Positions 11,401 through 24,600 of a stretch of DNA of 64,000 bases are shown piece after piece. Numbering within the stretch: position 1 is the stretch's first letter; every line of letters starts with the position of its first letter. Origin of the DNA: Lycorma delicatula (Eukaryota; Arthropoda; Insecta; Hemiptera; Fulgoridae); the NCBI RefSeq assembly GCF_047948215.1, contig NC_134460.1:148298049-148362048 (forward strand). Direction: 5' to 3'. The notes beneath the pieces were generated by a model. The model worked only from the letters and a program-made list of their open reading frames with translations, made no database searches and was not told the origin of the DNA. The translations under genes and the position numbers were made by a program.

Positions 11401-14400
11401 ATACCATAAAAAATTGCTTTGGAAATTCCACAGTAACAACAGTGAGTAATGACAAGAGCAGGTGGTCAGCTTATATCAGGGTTTACTGATGCCCTTTCCA
11501 GAGGGTTGTGAGAGGGGATCCCTATTTTATATCCAAAAATACAGCTTCAAATTTGGCACCATTTTGGAATAAATTCCATTTAAAAATATATTTTAAGTTT
11601 TCTGAGCAGTTAGAGCAGCTTATTTGTTCATTTAGTCACAGCAGTGGCAACCATTGAGTGGCAAGGATTCCAGTCTCATAATTGAGCCTCCATATAGTTT
11701 TTTATTTTAACTTACATTTTTTTAAGAGGTCTGCTCAGAAAATAACTGAACATTTTAATTATTAATGAAGATATTTAGCGACGTGAAGTTAGCAGCATTG
11801 TGTTCCACATAACCTTTGTTCTCCACATGTTCTCGGATTGTTGATATATTGTTTATTTTTCATACTGTTATATGAGTACAACTTTTAAGTGTTAGTAGCA
11901 ATTTTTATAATGTGCAATTTTTGGGAGCAATGATGCAACATAAAATTTTGTGTGAAACTTTCGCAGAAACTTTTGAAACAAGCTTACAGAGATGATGCTC
12001 TGAGTCATTTGTAATGTTGCGAATGGTTTTAACCATTTAAAAGTGGTCTTCAGTCAATTGAAGATGACCCTTGATCAGGAAGGCCTTCAACTTCAATTGA
12101 TGAAACCTGGATTCAGAAAATCAATGATCTGGTGCATGCAAATTGTCGATTGATGATCAGAGAGACGACAACAATGTGGAAAAAACTATATGAACTTTTT
12201 GTTTGCTGATTATTATTTTGTGTGAATCTAATTAACCTAACCTAATAAATTCTATTTTATAAAACTTTAAAAAATTGATGTATATAAGCTTGCTTGTTAC
12301 AATCCAAAAATATTTATATAGATTTTTTTTTATAATTGTTTGTGCTACGGATTGTAACAGGTATACTGAAAATTAAAATAAATTTATGTACTTAAATTTT
12401 TTAGTTTTATAAAACAAAATCTGTTTGTTGTCAATTTGTTAATATATCATTCCCCATGTGATTCCTATTCCCACATGTTCATAAAGGGATTTTTACATTA
12501 ATGATTGTTATATTCAAATAAAATGATAATCAACAAACATGAAATTCATATATTTTTCCCCAATATTCTTATAAACACTACATAATTAAAAATCAAGTTA
12601 AAAAAAGGCTTTGAGACTTAAACACGGATCTTTTGATTAGGAGACTGGAACTCGCTTGCTGCTTGGGTACTGCTGCTGATGGAAGTGAATATAATATACA
12701 AATGAGCTAATTAAATTAATTATAAATTTTTAATTGAGTTTACTCCAAAGTGAAGCCAAGTTGGAAGCTGCTGTTTTGGATTTAAGATAGGGACTTCCCT
12801 CACCCTGTAAAAGGGCATCAATAAACTCTGTTGTAAACTGACCATCTGTCCTTATGAGAAAGAAGGCCATAATTAGGTTGGAAAAGGAAAAATCTTTTAA
12901 TTTTAAAGTGAGCTTATTTAATAATTTTGAAGTATTATCATGTTTTTTTTCCTGTTGAATGAATAAATAATGCTATAATTCTGTATAAGATATACTGTAC
13001 ATCAAATTTATTGTTAATAAAAAAAAATAACTTAGTGGACTCCACAGACTATTTTCTACTACCTATGGATTGCTGAACATGTTATTTTTAATGTTAAAAA
13101 CAAAATATCCAAGCGAATTACTGATTATTGTGAAATACAAGATAAATTGTTTTCTAGGAGAATAAATACTTTTTCATTAAATTTTATTTTCTATCTTAGA
13201 TTACATTAATTTACAAAAATCAATTAATTATTCTGGTCGGCCTCAAGTCAATCAGTTCTGAGATACTGCTATTAATTTAAAGCAAAATCAAACTGCACTG
13301 TCAATATGTATACTGTTAAAGTATATAAACATACCTCTTTTACATCATCTTCTGGATACAGATGGCAACTGATAATACCAAGATTAATGTCATCAAGCGT
13401 TGAGAATGCTGATTTTTTCATTAAATCAGAATCCAGTTCTGTAAATGAGGCGACCTTGCTTCCAACTACTCTGTTAACAAAGAAAGAGTCAATAGATTCA
13501 CAATCAGCAGCAAAATATTTGTTAGATTTTATATTTTATTATGTGTTTTTAATGAAAAGTATATTTTTATCACAAAAACATGTTCTACATTTTAATTCAT
13601 TCTCACACAGAAATGAATGTTTTTGTTGCAATGGAATATGAAAGAAGAAATATTTGATACTAATCTCAAATTCATAACTACGATTATTAAAAAAGAAAAT
13701 ATTATTCTATCTTACCTTTTGTGTTTGTGGACATACCAATCCCGTAGGGGGAAGACACCCACCATGTGACGTTACTGGTCGCTACAACACCCAAACTGCA
13801 GATTACTGCAGAAGGAAGGCTAGGTACCTTCATAGCATTAGGTCCTCTAAGCATAATTCCTGGCATTCCTTCGTTCAGGAACAAGGGAATAGAGTCCCTT
13901 GGGGCGTTGTGTATAGAGCACTTGGACATAAGCGCAGGAAAGATGTCCTCTTTTTAGCTTTGTTGATCCACAAGGGTGTGGTAATTGATAAGTGAAGTTA
14001 TTTCAGCCATCGGACTGTTTCCCTGCGTGATGGTGGTCGGAGGTTTGCAAGACCTTAACTAAAGGATGCCCTCAGAGCAGTGTTCAGAGTCCCTTTCTTT
14101 GAAGCATACAATTCAATTCCATGTTCGTTTGAGGTTGTCATGTGGTTGTCGTATCATCGCTTATGCTGATGACACGCTGCTACTGTTTGAAGTGGATTCA
14201 CGTAACGAGGTAGAGTTCCAAGCTGCACATGCTTGTGAGACACTCCGACTGTGTAGTCTCCAACACAAAATGATTTTCAGTCCAGAGAAAACCACAATGA
14301 TGTTGCTTAAGGGCCGATTGGCTGCTTCCTGATGAATCCGGGTTCGGATGGTTGGTCTTCCCGTTCGGTACGTTACGGCTCAAAAATACCTGGGTGAGAA

Positions 14401-17400
14401 TCCTAAATATCCTAAATATCCTTGGTGAGAATTTTCAGTTCAAGTACATCTACAGTATGTGGCAAAACAGGCCGCTGATGCTTTTTATGGAATCCGTAAT
14501 CATTCATCCCGATTGGGAGTTGAATTACCGTACCATGCGTATCCTTTACAAAGGTGTCAATGAGGCTATTATGCAAGGTGCTGCACCTGTCTGGGTTCAC
14601 CGCTTGGCTTTTAGGTATTACGCAGCCCGGAGGCAGCTGATGGTCAACTGGCAGGAGATGTGGCGAACGGCTACGGCTGGGGCATGGACCAAGAGACTGA
14701 TCCCGGACTTGGGACCGTGGGTCAGGCGGAGGCACGGGGAGGTAGATTACTTCCTCACGCAGTTCCTGTCTGGACACAGGGAGTTCGGGGTCTACCTCCA
14801 TCGGTTCAAGAGAAGACAGACACCGAGGTGCTTCTACTGCGGCCAGGATGACATGCCGGAGCACACCTTTTACGAGTGCGAAAGGTGGGATGTGGTCCGG
14901 CGTAGGCATGGCACAGATGGCCTCACTCCAGAAACAACTGTAGCTCACATGCTGAAAGGGAAGAGAGAATGGGAGGCGGTACAGAGCATGGTGGCTAGCA
15001 TCCTGAAGACGAAGGAGGAACATGGAAGAGAGTGGGTAGAAGACTTCTAGGCGCGGGTAAGCAGCAATGTCCCTAGCGAATATACTGTGTGTCTCTTCTA
15101 TTATATATTTTATTTTTGTGTTGTATTGTATTGTGAATTCATTGTCTCCATTGTCACTGTGGTTGGTACTCTATGGCCATCTCAAGATGACAAGCATGAT
15201 CACTTCGACCGTGTGCAGGAGGGCCACGGCTAGAGGTGACATCGCCGAAGAGACGAGTTTAATTTATTATGTATTTTCCTTGTTTGTATGATTGTGGTAT
15301 TATTTTATTTTATTGATTGTGTTTCCGTTCCTGCTAACGGCTACGAGGGCACTCACAGCGAACGTGCCCGCGTTTGCAGAAGGAGGAATAAGTTCAGACA
15401 CCAACGTGATGGACTGCAACCCATCACCCATCACGGGGGGTTCTTCGCTATCGTCCTGATTGTGTTTTATTTTATCTTATTTTATTTCATTTTATTGAGT
15501 TGTTTTGTGTTTTGCTGCCGGTTGAGGAGTGCAATCGCAGCCAACGTGATAGTGGTGGCTGACTGCGACGAGAGTTGCTGCAGCAGCGGGAAGTTACTGT
15601 GTTTACAGAATTTTATTTTATTGTAGTGTGTATTTCATTTCTTTTGTTTATGTTTTTGTGATTATAATGCTGGCGGCATGGCATACACGATCACTGCGAC
15701 CGTGTGTAGGAAGGCCACGACCAGCGCTGACAAAGACTAAGAATGAGACGGATGGGAAGAGTAGACTTTTATTAATTATGTATTCTGTATGGGTGTGTTA
15801 CTAGGCTTAACTGCGTTTTCCTGATGGCGGCTAAGTGGTAGTGTGAGTGAGAGTGAGTGTGTGTGTGTTTTATTACTTGTGTTGTGTCCTGCGAATGGGT
15901 GTGAAAAAAAAAATACAAGGGGCGAATCGTGGTCGCCGTGCAGGGCCAGGGAGGCAGCCTGGATGCAGAGGACGCTTTGGCTCCTTCATATGCAAGAATT
16001 AAAGTCAGTTGGGGTGCTCCGATGATGCATTTGTGACCCTCAGGTTTGAGACGGGGGACGCGGCGGTTTGCCGGCTTCACGCCGGTGATGTAGGGAGCCG
16101 GCAACCTAGTGTAGGGACGGGAAGGGTAGCCTCTCAGTGGAGGGATGTAGTGGTCGTCCAGAAGGGAGGGCTACTGCATCTTGATGAAACTGAGAGGACC
16201 CCGATGATACGCCAAAGAAAAGGCAAGACAGGGGGGCAGTCGACTGCCACAACACTCCGAAATTCCTGCGCATAGCCTAACGGCGGAGGCCGGGAATGTT
16301 GGGGGTGTTTTAAAAAAGTAAAAAAAAAAAAAAGTATTACGCAGACATTTTGCTGGGAGCCCAGCGACTCCTCTTGCTGGCTATTATAGGCATTTATAGA
16401 ACAGTATCGTGGGAGGTTAATTTGGCTAATTTGGTCGACTTATTTGGGTGAAGGTCTGAATTTCTATTTTGCGTAAAACATAATTTTTATTGGTATGAGT
16501 GTAGCGCTGATTTAACTTTCAACTTGTTTGTTTTCTGAGACATTCACAGTGACTGTCAAATCTGTCAATCAGTGGTGCTGTCAAATCTGGACTTGTTGTG
16601 GGGTTCGCGCTTCTGCGGTTTCGATCAGTTAGTTTGAGGGAATCATGTTAGGTTCGATGTGAATTTGAAGTACATTTGAGGCTTATGTGAAGGCAAAATT
16701 TGATTTGTATTTTACTGACGCAAATGTCTGCTGGGGCATTTACATCGGTGGCATCCTGACCGAGGCCTGGCTGATGACTGTGAGATATAATAAACTAGTG
16801 GATCTAAAGACGACCTCCAGTAAAGCCCCTTAGGGCTCAGAATAGAGGGAGTGGTGGGGCGACCGGTAACATCAAAAGGTGGGTGTCTTCCCCCTGTGGG
16901 GTTGGGATGTTAACAAATGTACCTAAGAAAAATAAGACCTTAATTAGGCAAAATCTCAAGATACTGAGGGTGACTCACCCCCTTGACCTTTTAAGTTGAA
17001 AATTTAATGGCATCAATGCCCCATATATAGAAGTAGTCTGACCAAATTTAGTCAAAATCGGTCCAGTAGTTCTAGAGATATAAGGTGATTTAGAGGGCTA
17101 TACCAAACATACACATACACATCCGGAAAATCTTCATCTGGATTTTGTTCCTTAGGTGTCAAAATATCAAGATCTGGTGAAAACCTCCTATGCCCAAATT
17201 GGACCAATTACAATACTCTCACTTCTAAAGCTATAGCGCTAGATGGGAAAGTAAAATGAAAACTACAAAAACCTAGAAAAATGTTTAGTGAACTAATAAA
17301 AATTGTAATATTCCTTTATGTGTGTATATAAGGTTTTTTTAGTGGGTATGTATCAAGGCTGTGGTATTTCTCACAACCTCACTTTTGTTTTTAATCTCTC

Positions 17401-20400
17401 CAGCGAACTTACATTTGCAAATTTCAACACTGACCACCTCTTCACTTTACCATACTAGAGTTGTCTCTCTTCTGCTCTTTTGAACACATCTATCTTAGGC
17501 ATTCTTCTCAAATATCCAAATCAAGTAGCGTCTGCTAAGTGAGATCACTCATTTTAATAAAATAATAAATAATAATTCTTATTTAATAATAAGAAACTCT
17601 TAAAACTCCTGATAAATTCAGTAAATGAAATTAAATGAATGAATACCAGGAAGATTTTAATATGTTACTCTACTTTATTTCTAAACTCTGGTAAAACTGC
17701 TTGTGTCTAACATTCTAGCAAAATTAATCAACAATATTGCAATGAAAAACGTATTTATAAATTAAAAATATCAACTATTTTTTAAAGAAAACTTTGAAGA
17801 AAGATCCTAAGTAATTCAATAAACTGAATCCATGTAATCTGACAGTTCTGCAATATCTGGGATTTCTTGGAAGGTAACAGTTGAAAAAAATTTTGCAAAG
17901 TATATTCCAGCGATCAAATTCATATTTAATAAACCAGTTCTCACAGAGAACTTCACTGTGGTCGAGTGTAGCAGAAATTTATGGCATTTTTGGAATTATG
18001 ATTCTAACAAACAATTCTTAATTAAAAAACCTTACGATGGAGCTCTTGCTACTTGAGTTAACATTTCTTCATCTTGCAGTTCATCTAAATCCGGTATTAA
18101 TGGAATATCTAAAAAAAAAAAAAAAAAAAAAATAAAGACAATGTAAGTCTTAAAAAAGTGGTGATACTTTCAGCAGTAATAAATAATGGTCTATTATATA
18201 TAATATTATTATATTATACAATATAATAATATTGTAATAATAATGGTGATATGTAGACATTCATCCCGTTTGGGAGTTGAATTACCATACCATGCGTATC
18301 CTTTACAAAGATGTCAGCGAAGCTATTATGCTGTATGCTGCGCCTCTCTGCGATCACCGCATGGCTTATAGGTATTGTGCAGGCTTTTTCTGCGGGCCCA
18401 GCGACTCCTCTTGCTGTCTGTTATAGGCAGTTACAGAACAGTCTCACAGGAGGCAGTCTGTGTTATAGCTGGAGTCAAACCAATAGATATGTTGGCTAAT
18501 GAGCATAGTTTACTGTACCTAACTTATAATACAGATTTATGAAAACTTTATTTTCAGCTTTGACAAAGTTTTCACAAAAAGCTGCATCGAAGGTGTAACT
18601 TATATATTTCAAATTAAGATGAGGATGAAATGAGTTTCAAAAATTATTTTTTTATAATAAGTACTTTTACTTCATCTGTTTGTATCAGTGGCATATGATA
18701 TCCCATATTTGAAAATTATATATTTAAATCTTCAAATGTTAATAATTACATATTGAATAATTAAACGCTTAATTATAATTTTTACATTTACTATTTAAAA
18801 TTAGAATATATTTTGATAACATTAGAAATATATACTCTACAACTTCCAGTGCTCTCTTTGTGTCAAATAGTATATAAATGAAAATTTGAAACATTAAATT
18901 AATGGAACATTTTAATAAATATTATTAATATATTCTGTTTTCCACCTGTAGCAGAAATTGTACTCGATATGAATTCCTGTAAGCAACTCTATTGCTGAAC
19001 ACGTTAATAACAATAATAGTTTTGTATCGAAGATAAATCCAATGCACACACAACTGGAAAATTTACTACATCACAAATACAGAGTGAGCCAAAAGACATG
19101 CAACTCAATAATTAATATTCTTAAAAAAATCTTTATTAACATAGTATATTCTACTGTATTTTGTAGGTGAATAAAAACTACTTGTGTTCATTTATTTTTC
19201 TCACAATAGATGCTGGAAATGTCCGCCCTCTCCTGCTATACATGCCTTAACATGTTTCTTCATGTCAGTTGCAACTTTTTGGATGGTCGCTGCACTTATG
19301 CGGGACATTTTATCTTCGATCTTGTACTTGAGTCGGTTGATTGTGTGAATATTGTTCTTGTAGACATTATCCTTCAGATGTCCCCAAAGAAAAAAGTCAG
19401 GGGAAGTTAAATCCGGTGATTTAGGCGGCCACAGTCCATGAGAAGTGATGTGTTCCATAAAGAACTCACACAACATTATCATTGTGCTATTTGCTGTATG
19501 TGCTTTGCACAGTCTTGCTGCGGCTAACAGTCTTATTCATCAGCCTTTAACAGTAACAATAATTGCATGATGACTTCTTGGTAATATTCAGCTGTTATCA
19601 TTTCAATGAAAAAGATTGGACCTACAATTCTTTTCCGTGAAATCACACAACAAACTCCAACCTTCTGGGAAAGTAATTGGGGCCTCATGGAAAATGTGAG
19701 GGTTTTCTGAACTCCAATATCTGTCATTCTAGCTGTTTATATAGCCACTAAGGTGGCTATGTAAACAGCCAGAATGACATGCCACAGAGTGGCATTCTTT
19801 AAGTGTCTGTGTAATGTGAGGTTATTGCTCTTCGGTTATTCAGCAATTTTCATGTTATAAATAGTGTTTTGTAAAAGTTTATCTCAAATTTTCTGACAAA
19901 ATCATATTTTCGTACTTTTTTCTGTGCGTCTTGAATAATAATAATAATAATAATAATGGACATAACTCCAAAAAAGCATTCAAAAATTGTTTCAATAGCT
20001 TCTGAGTGGTGTTGTACTAGGGAGAGTGAATGCTATTTTAAAACACTTTAAAGAAATTATTTCCTTTTCATCTCAAAGGAAAGGTAAATGTGGTCGTAAA
20101 AGAACTATTCCAACACAGCATCAGTTATTATTGAGAAAGAGCAAACTTGATCTAAAATTATCTGTTGTGGACTTAAATCAGAATTAGCAGCCAGTGGAAC
20201 AAATTTACATGTGACAACTGTTAGACAATGACTTCTTGCACCTGGATGGGAAGCTCGTTGGCCAGCTAAAAAACAGCTTTTAACACCAGCAATATGAAAA
20301 AGGATCTTGTGGGACAAAGCACATGCTAACCAGACCAAAGAAGACTGGAAAAGTGTTATGTTTTCTGATGAGTCACATTTTTATATTGGGCAAAGGAATG

Positions 20401-21600
20401 GTCATATGATAGAAAAGCATCACATAAAAATACATTGCTGGCTCATATCCAACAATCAGTTAAAAATCCCCAGAAAAAAATGTTTGGGGTTGTTTCACAT
20501 TTGAAGGCTTTTGTTCATTATTTCCAGTAGATAATATGTTGAAAAGTGATGGATATATAAATATACTGAAGAAAAGAATTGTGACACAACTTAAAAACAA
20601 ATTCTCACAATGTAACAGTGTTTTAAAAAAAAATTTGGCACCATGGCCTACTGCCAAAAAAATGGAAAACCTTTTTGAAGAATGAAACATTGAAGAGTTC
20701 CCATGGCCAGGCAACTCCCCAGAGTTAAACCCAGTTGAAAAACTTTTAACAATAGTCAAAAACAACTCTCAAAAATGATTGTACCATAAAAATTGACCTC
20801 ATTAAAGCAATATGATATAATGATTAAACCTTATTTAACCTTCTCCCATCACAATGATCTGTGTTTGATTAGCGCTCCGTGAAAATATGTTGGTATCTGA
20901 TTGCCTCCCTTTATAGTCTTATGCCTTATGTCTTATGTCTCTTGTGAAAAAAATTTCAAAAAATTACAGTATATTAAAGAGATTTAATAGATTCTGACAA
21001 AAAAAAAACGTTACGATTGGATATTTTTTATGCCTGTAACAACAAAAAAATTGAAACAGTACAAAAATTACGATAATTTAATTGCAGAATTTTTTTTGCG
21101 CATTTCTACTGCGTTTTTTATTAGCAAATTTCTTTTTTTTTTGCTTTGTGTTTATGAAACATTATTTGCTGATTTTAAAAATAATACTTTCGAGCAAATC
21201 GGTTGAAAATTGGGCAAAATATGATGAAAAACCCGTGTCATAAATCACATATTAGTAACATATGTTAGTATAAGTGAAAGTGGATTCAGAAAAGTACATT
21301 TAATAAAAATCCCCACCACTGAAAAAGGTTTCAGATTGACAAAAAACAATTTTTACTGTATAGTGTTATTCATTACGAATCGTTATGTGTTACATGTTTA
21401 CCGATATCATTTGTCAGAAAAGATATTTATAGACCTCAAGTAAAAGTGACGTTTACGACCACAAATTACTTTTTTTTTGTGTGTGCCGTATATCATAATT
21501 TATTATGTGTTTCAATACATCGATATGTTGCTACTAAGATAAGCTATTTTTGTAAATAATAAATAAATCCATAATCATCATAGCAACTATAATACACAAG

Positions 21601-21633
<33 letters not shown>

Positions 21634-24600
21634 TACACACACACACACATACACAAGCATATTTCTGAGAAAAAAATGATCATATTCTTTCTAGTTTAAA
21701 TAAAACATTCTACATCGTATAAACGTCGTCGTTCAAATTGTGTAATAAAACTGATTCCTTTGTGAATATAAAACAAAATAACTGACTTAGATGCAATATA
21801 AAATGATTTTGTAACAGCGTTTTAAAACTGACGCCGTACATAACCAGTTCCAAGACTAAATGATCTGAAAAGGTTAACCAGTATACAGGAATTCACTAAA
21901 TGGAATAGTTTAATTATTAACTTTTATTTATATGACACATCAGAAATCTGAAACTTTTGCTAATCAGCTACTTGTGAAGATACAAATAATACTGATCTAG
22001 AACAGTATATTATGTAAAAAGAGTTGTAAGAAGCATATTATACACAAGTGAAGAAAGTTATAGATTTTCACGAGTGCTTAATATGCTACAAGTTGAGTTA
22101 TGTCTACTTCTTCTACGACCAGAATCACTTCCCATAATAAAAGGAAAAAAAATGTCATTTGAAAGATATTTACATTTTTAATAAATATAAATATAAATTT
22201 GAAGGTTAGAGTAACTATTTTGAAATTAATAATTTACAAATCATTTTTATTACAAATGAAAATAATTTTTGTAGTAAATACAAATATTTTACAAAAAAAT
22301 ATTTGAATTCAAATGTCAACAGTAATTAATAAAATAATTTTCAACAATCACTTTAAACTGAATACAATTCAAAAATGTACAGTTAGGACCAACAAAACAT
22401 TGTATTTTATTGTTGTCAAATAATTAAATGCTAAGAAAATCCAAAAATAATATGATTCTAAATTATAATCTTCAATTACTATTAAATAATCAGATGTACA
22501 TGGTTATTACCAACATAACATTCAATTATTCTAAATATTGATTCCCCAGTCAACTACAATCAAAAAGGAGGTGTAAAACTAGATGTTGCAACAGTCCTAA
22601 ATCCAAAATTTCAACATCCTACGGCTAATTGCAATTGAGTTATGCGAGACACATATATACATACAGATGTCACACGTCACACCGAAACAAGTCAGAACAT
22701 ATTCAGGGATGGCCAAAATGTTTATTTCCACTGAAATCTGAAAACCAAAATTTTTTGTGATCACAATACTTTCTTTACTTCAAACAAGGAAGTAAAAAAG
22801 TGAAGTAATTAAATATATTAATCGGTGTTAACAAATAAAAAAAACGAGACTAGCTATAAGTTTACATACCATCATCAGATTCAAGTTTTGGTGCTGGGTC
22901 TGGGGTCTGCTGAAATCTCTCCCTGTAAAATAGAAATAATAAATGTAAAAACAACCAAACAAAAACAAAAATTCATTGACATATATAAAGTACAAAAGAT
23001 ATAAGGACATAATAAATAGTAGCAAAGAGGAGGGTGAGCAAGAGTTATATGAGGCTGGACCCCACATGAAAGTATTTGGGTGTTTATGCCTTAAGTTTAA
23101 CTTTTTTCTATAATCTGGTTCCTCGGAACAATGAATAGATGCATTGAATGTCTGTATTAATTGATTTTAAGTAGAGAAAGGAACAACAGCTAGCTCTACA
23201 TTCCATTTTATTCTGGCTGGCATACTCTAGTAGCTGCTGACTGATGATAATGAAATGAATTTTATGTAGAATGTGAAAAAATGCCATGCCTTATTAGGAC
23301 TTGGACCCAGAACCTCCAAACAAAATGCAGTGATGCTACCACTACACCATGGAGATTGGCAAATTTAATTAAAATTAGAAAAAATAATTGAATAATCCAT
23401 ACTACTCTAAGATAGACAATTTCAGAAACTACTGAATAAATTTGAAAATTGTTTTAATGTTTATAAGCTTCCTCAACCTCATAGGCTATACACTATAGTG
23501 TACATAATATTTAAAGGTGGGTCTGTGGTATGATAAAGCATTCCTTCCGCTGTTCTTAACATCACTCAGCAACTTCTCACATCAGCAGCCAAAGGAGTGT
23601 ATTCCAAAAGTCACATTAATTAATTAGCAATGACTTGTAATGTATCTAATTAAGATGTCACTATTATAGTAACAAAATTGTTCTGGTAATTTGCTGTTAC
23701 AAATAAAATTATTTTGTTCAAGATGTATACAAAGTAATTTATTTTATGAAAGTATATGTTTTTTCAAGGCTTTGCTAAAAATAAACAAAAACAATGATGC
23801 AATACAAAAGTATATGAAATGAGTTGTTTATTTACTATAGGTTATAATGTTATGATTTTCTTTGACGTGGCTTAGTTATTTCTTTTTCCTGTTTAGCCTC
23901 CGGTAACTACCATTTAGATAATTCTTCAGAGGATGAATGAGGATGATATGTATGAGTGTAAATGAAGTGTAGTCTTGTACATTCTCAGTTCGACCATTCC
24001 TGAGATGTGTGGTTAATTGAAACCCAACCACCAAAGAACATCAGTATCCACGATCTAGTATTCAAATCCATGTAAAAATAACTGGCTTTACTAGGACTTG
24101 AACGCTGTAACTCTCGACTTCCAAATCAGCTGATTTGGGAAGACGCGTTAACCACTAGACCAACCCGGTGGGTTGGTCAAAAATTATTTCTAAACAGGGC
24201 ATATAAACCAATAACTAATATTCTTTTGAGCTTTGTAGGCCTACAAAACTAGAAAATAAACATTAAACTAAACAAATTATACATAAATAAACAAAGTGTT
24301 AAAGAAACGTGAGTAAATGTAATATAATTTTAATCATTATTAAATTTATTCCAAAAGAAAACTTATGAATACTACACAGATATTGCATTTATATTATAAT
24401 AAACGTAAAATTAATTTAATTAATTAAAATGTCAATTCATACTATATTTTATAAACGTAAAACATAAAATAATTTATATAATAGCTCAAATAAATAAATA
24501 ATTACAGTAAAATAAATAAATCAAAGATGAAATAAATAATTAAACAACAAATTTAAATAAATAAAAACAAAAATACATGAATATGGTAGAAAAACAATTA

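Larger units (their letters stand above)
13790..16333 (+). mobile_element. R1-like LINE with long GC-rich 3' UTR and poly(A)
   Basis: Plus-strand coding relic. The pre-RT linker (NRVPWGVVYRALGHKRRKDV near 13880) is followed after a deletion by RT (FSHRTVSLRDGG, AYADDTLLLFEV) and a C-terminal domain with a Cys/His motif. Then comes a 1.3-kb 3' UTR ending in TTTTAAAAAAGTA and an A run (16305-16333). The UTR is GC-rich against an AT-rich background and holds imperfect internal duplications (CACTTCGACCGTGTGCAGGA at 15201 and CACTGCGACCGTGTGTAGGA at 15690). Poly(A) marks the 3' end. Confidence 0.85.

Noticed and set aside
14412..15023. 203-codon minus-strand ORF
   Set aside because: Shadow of the LINE C-terminal domain on the plus strand, which shows family motifs; the antisense frame shows none.
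15288..16275. ORFs in GC-rich DNA (15288-15626, 15772-16104, 16009-16275) as genes
   Set aside because: They lie in the LINE 3' UTR between its stop codon and poly(A), with no conserved motifs.
21602..21655. CRISPR-like or regulatory repeat
   Set aside because: Simple (AC)n microsatellite; no spacers, eukaryotic context.
23285..23360. Functional tRNA gene on the minus strand
   Set aside because: A and B boxes are visible but no proper anticodon or acceptor stem can be formed; fits a SINE.
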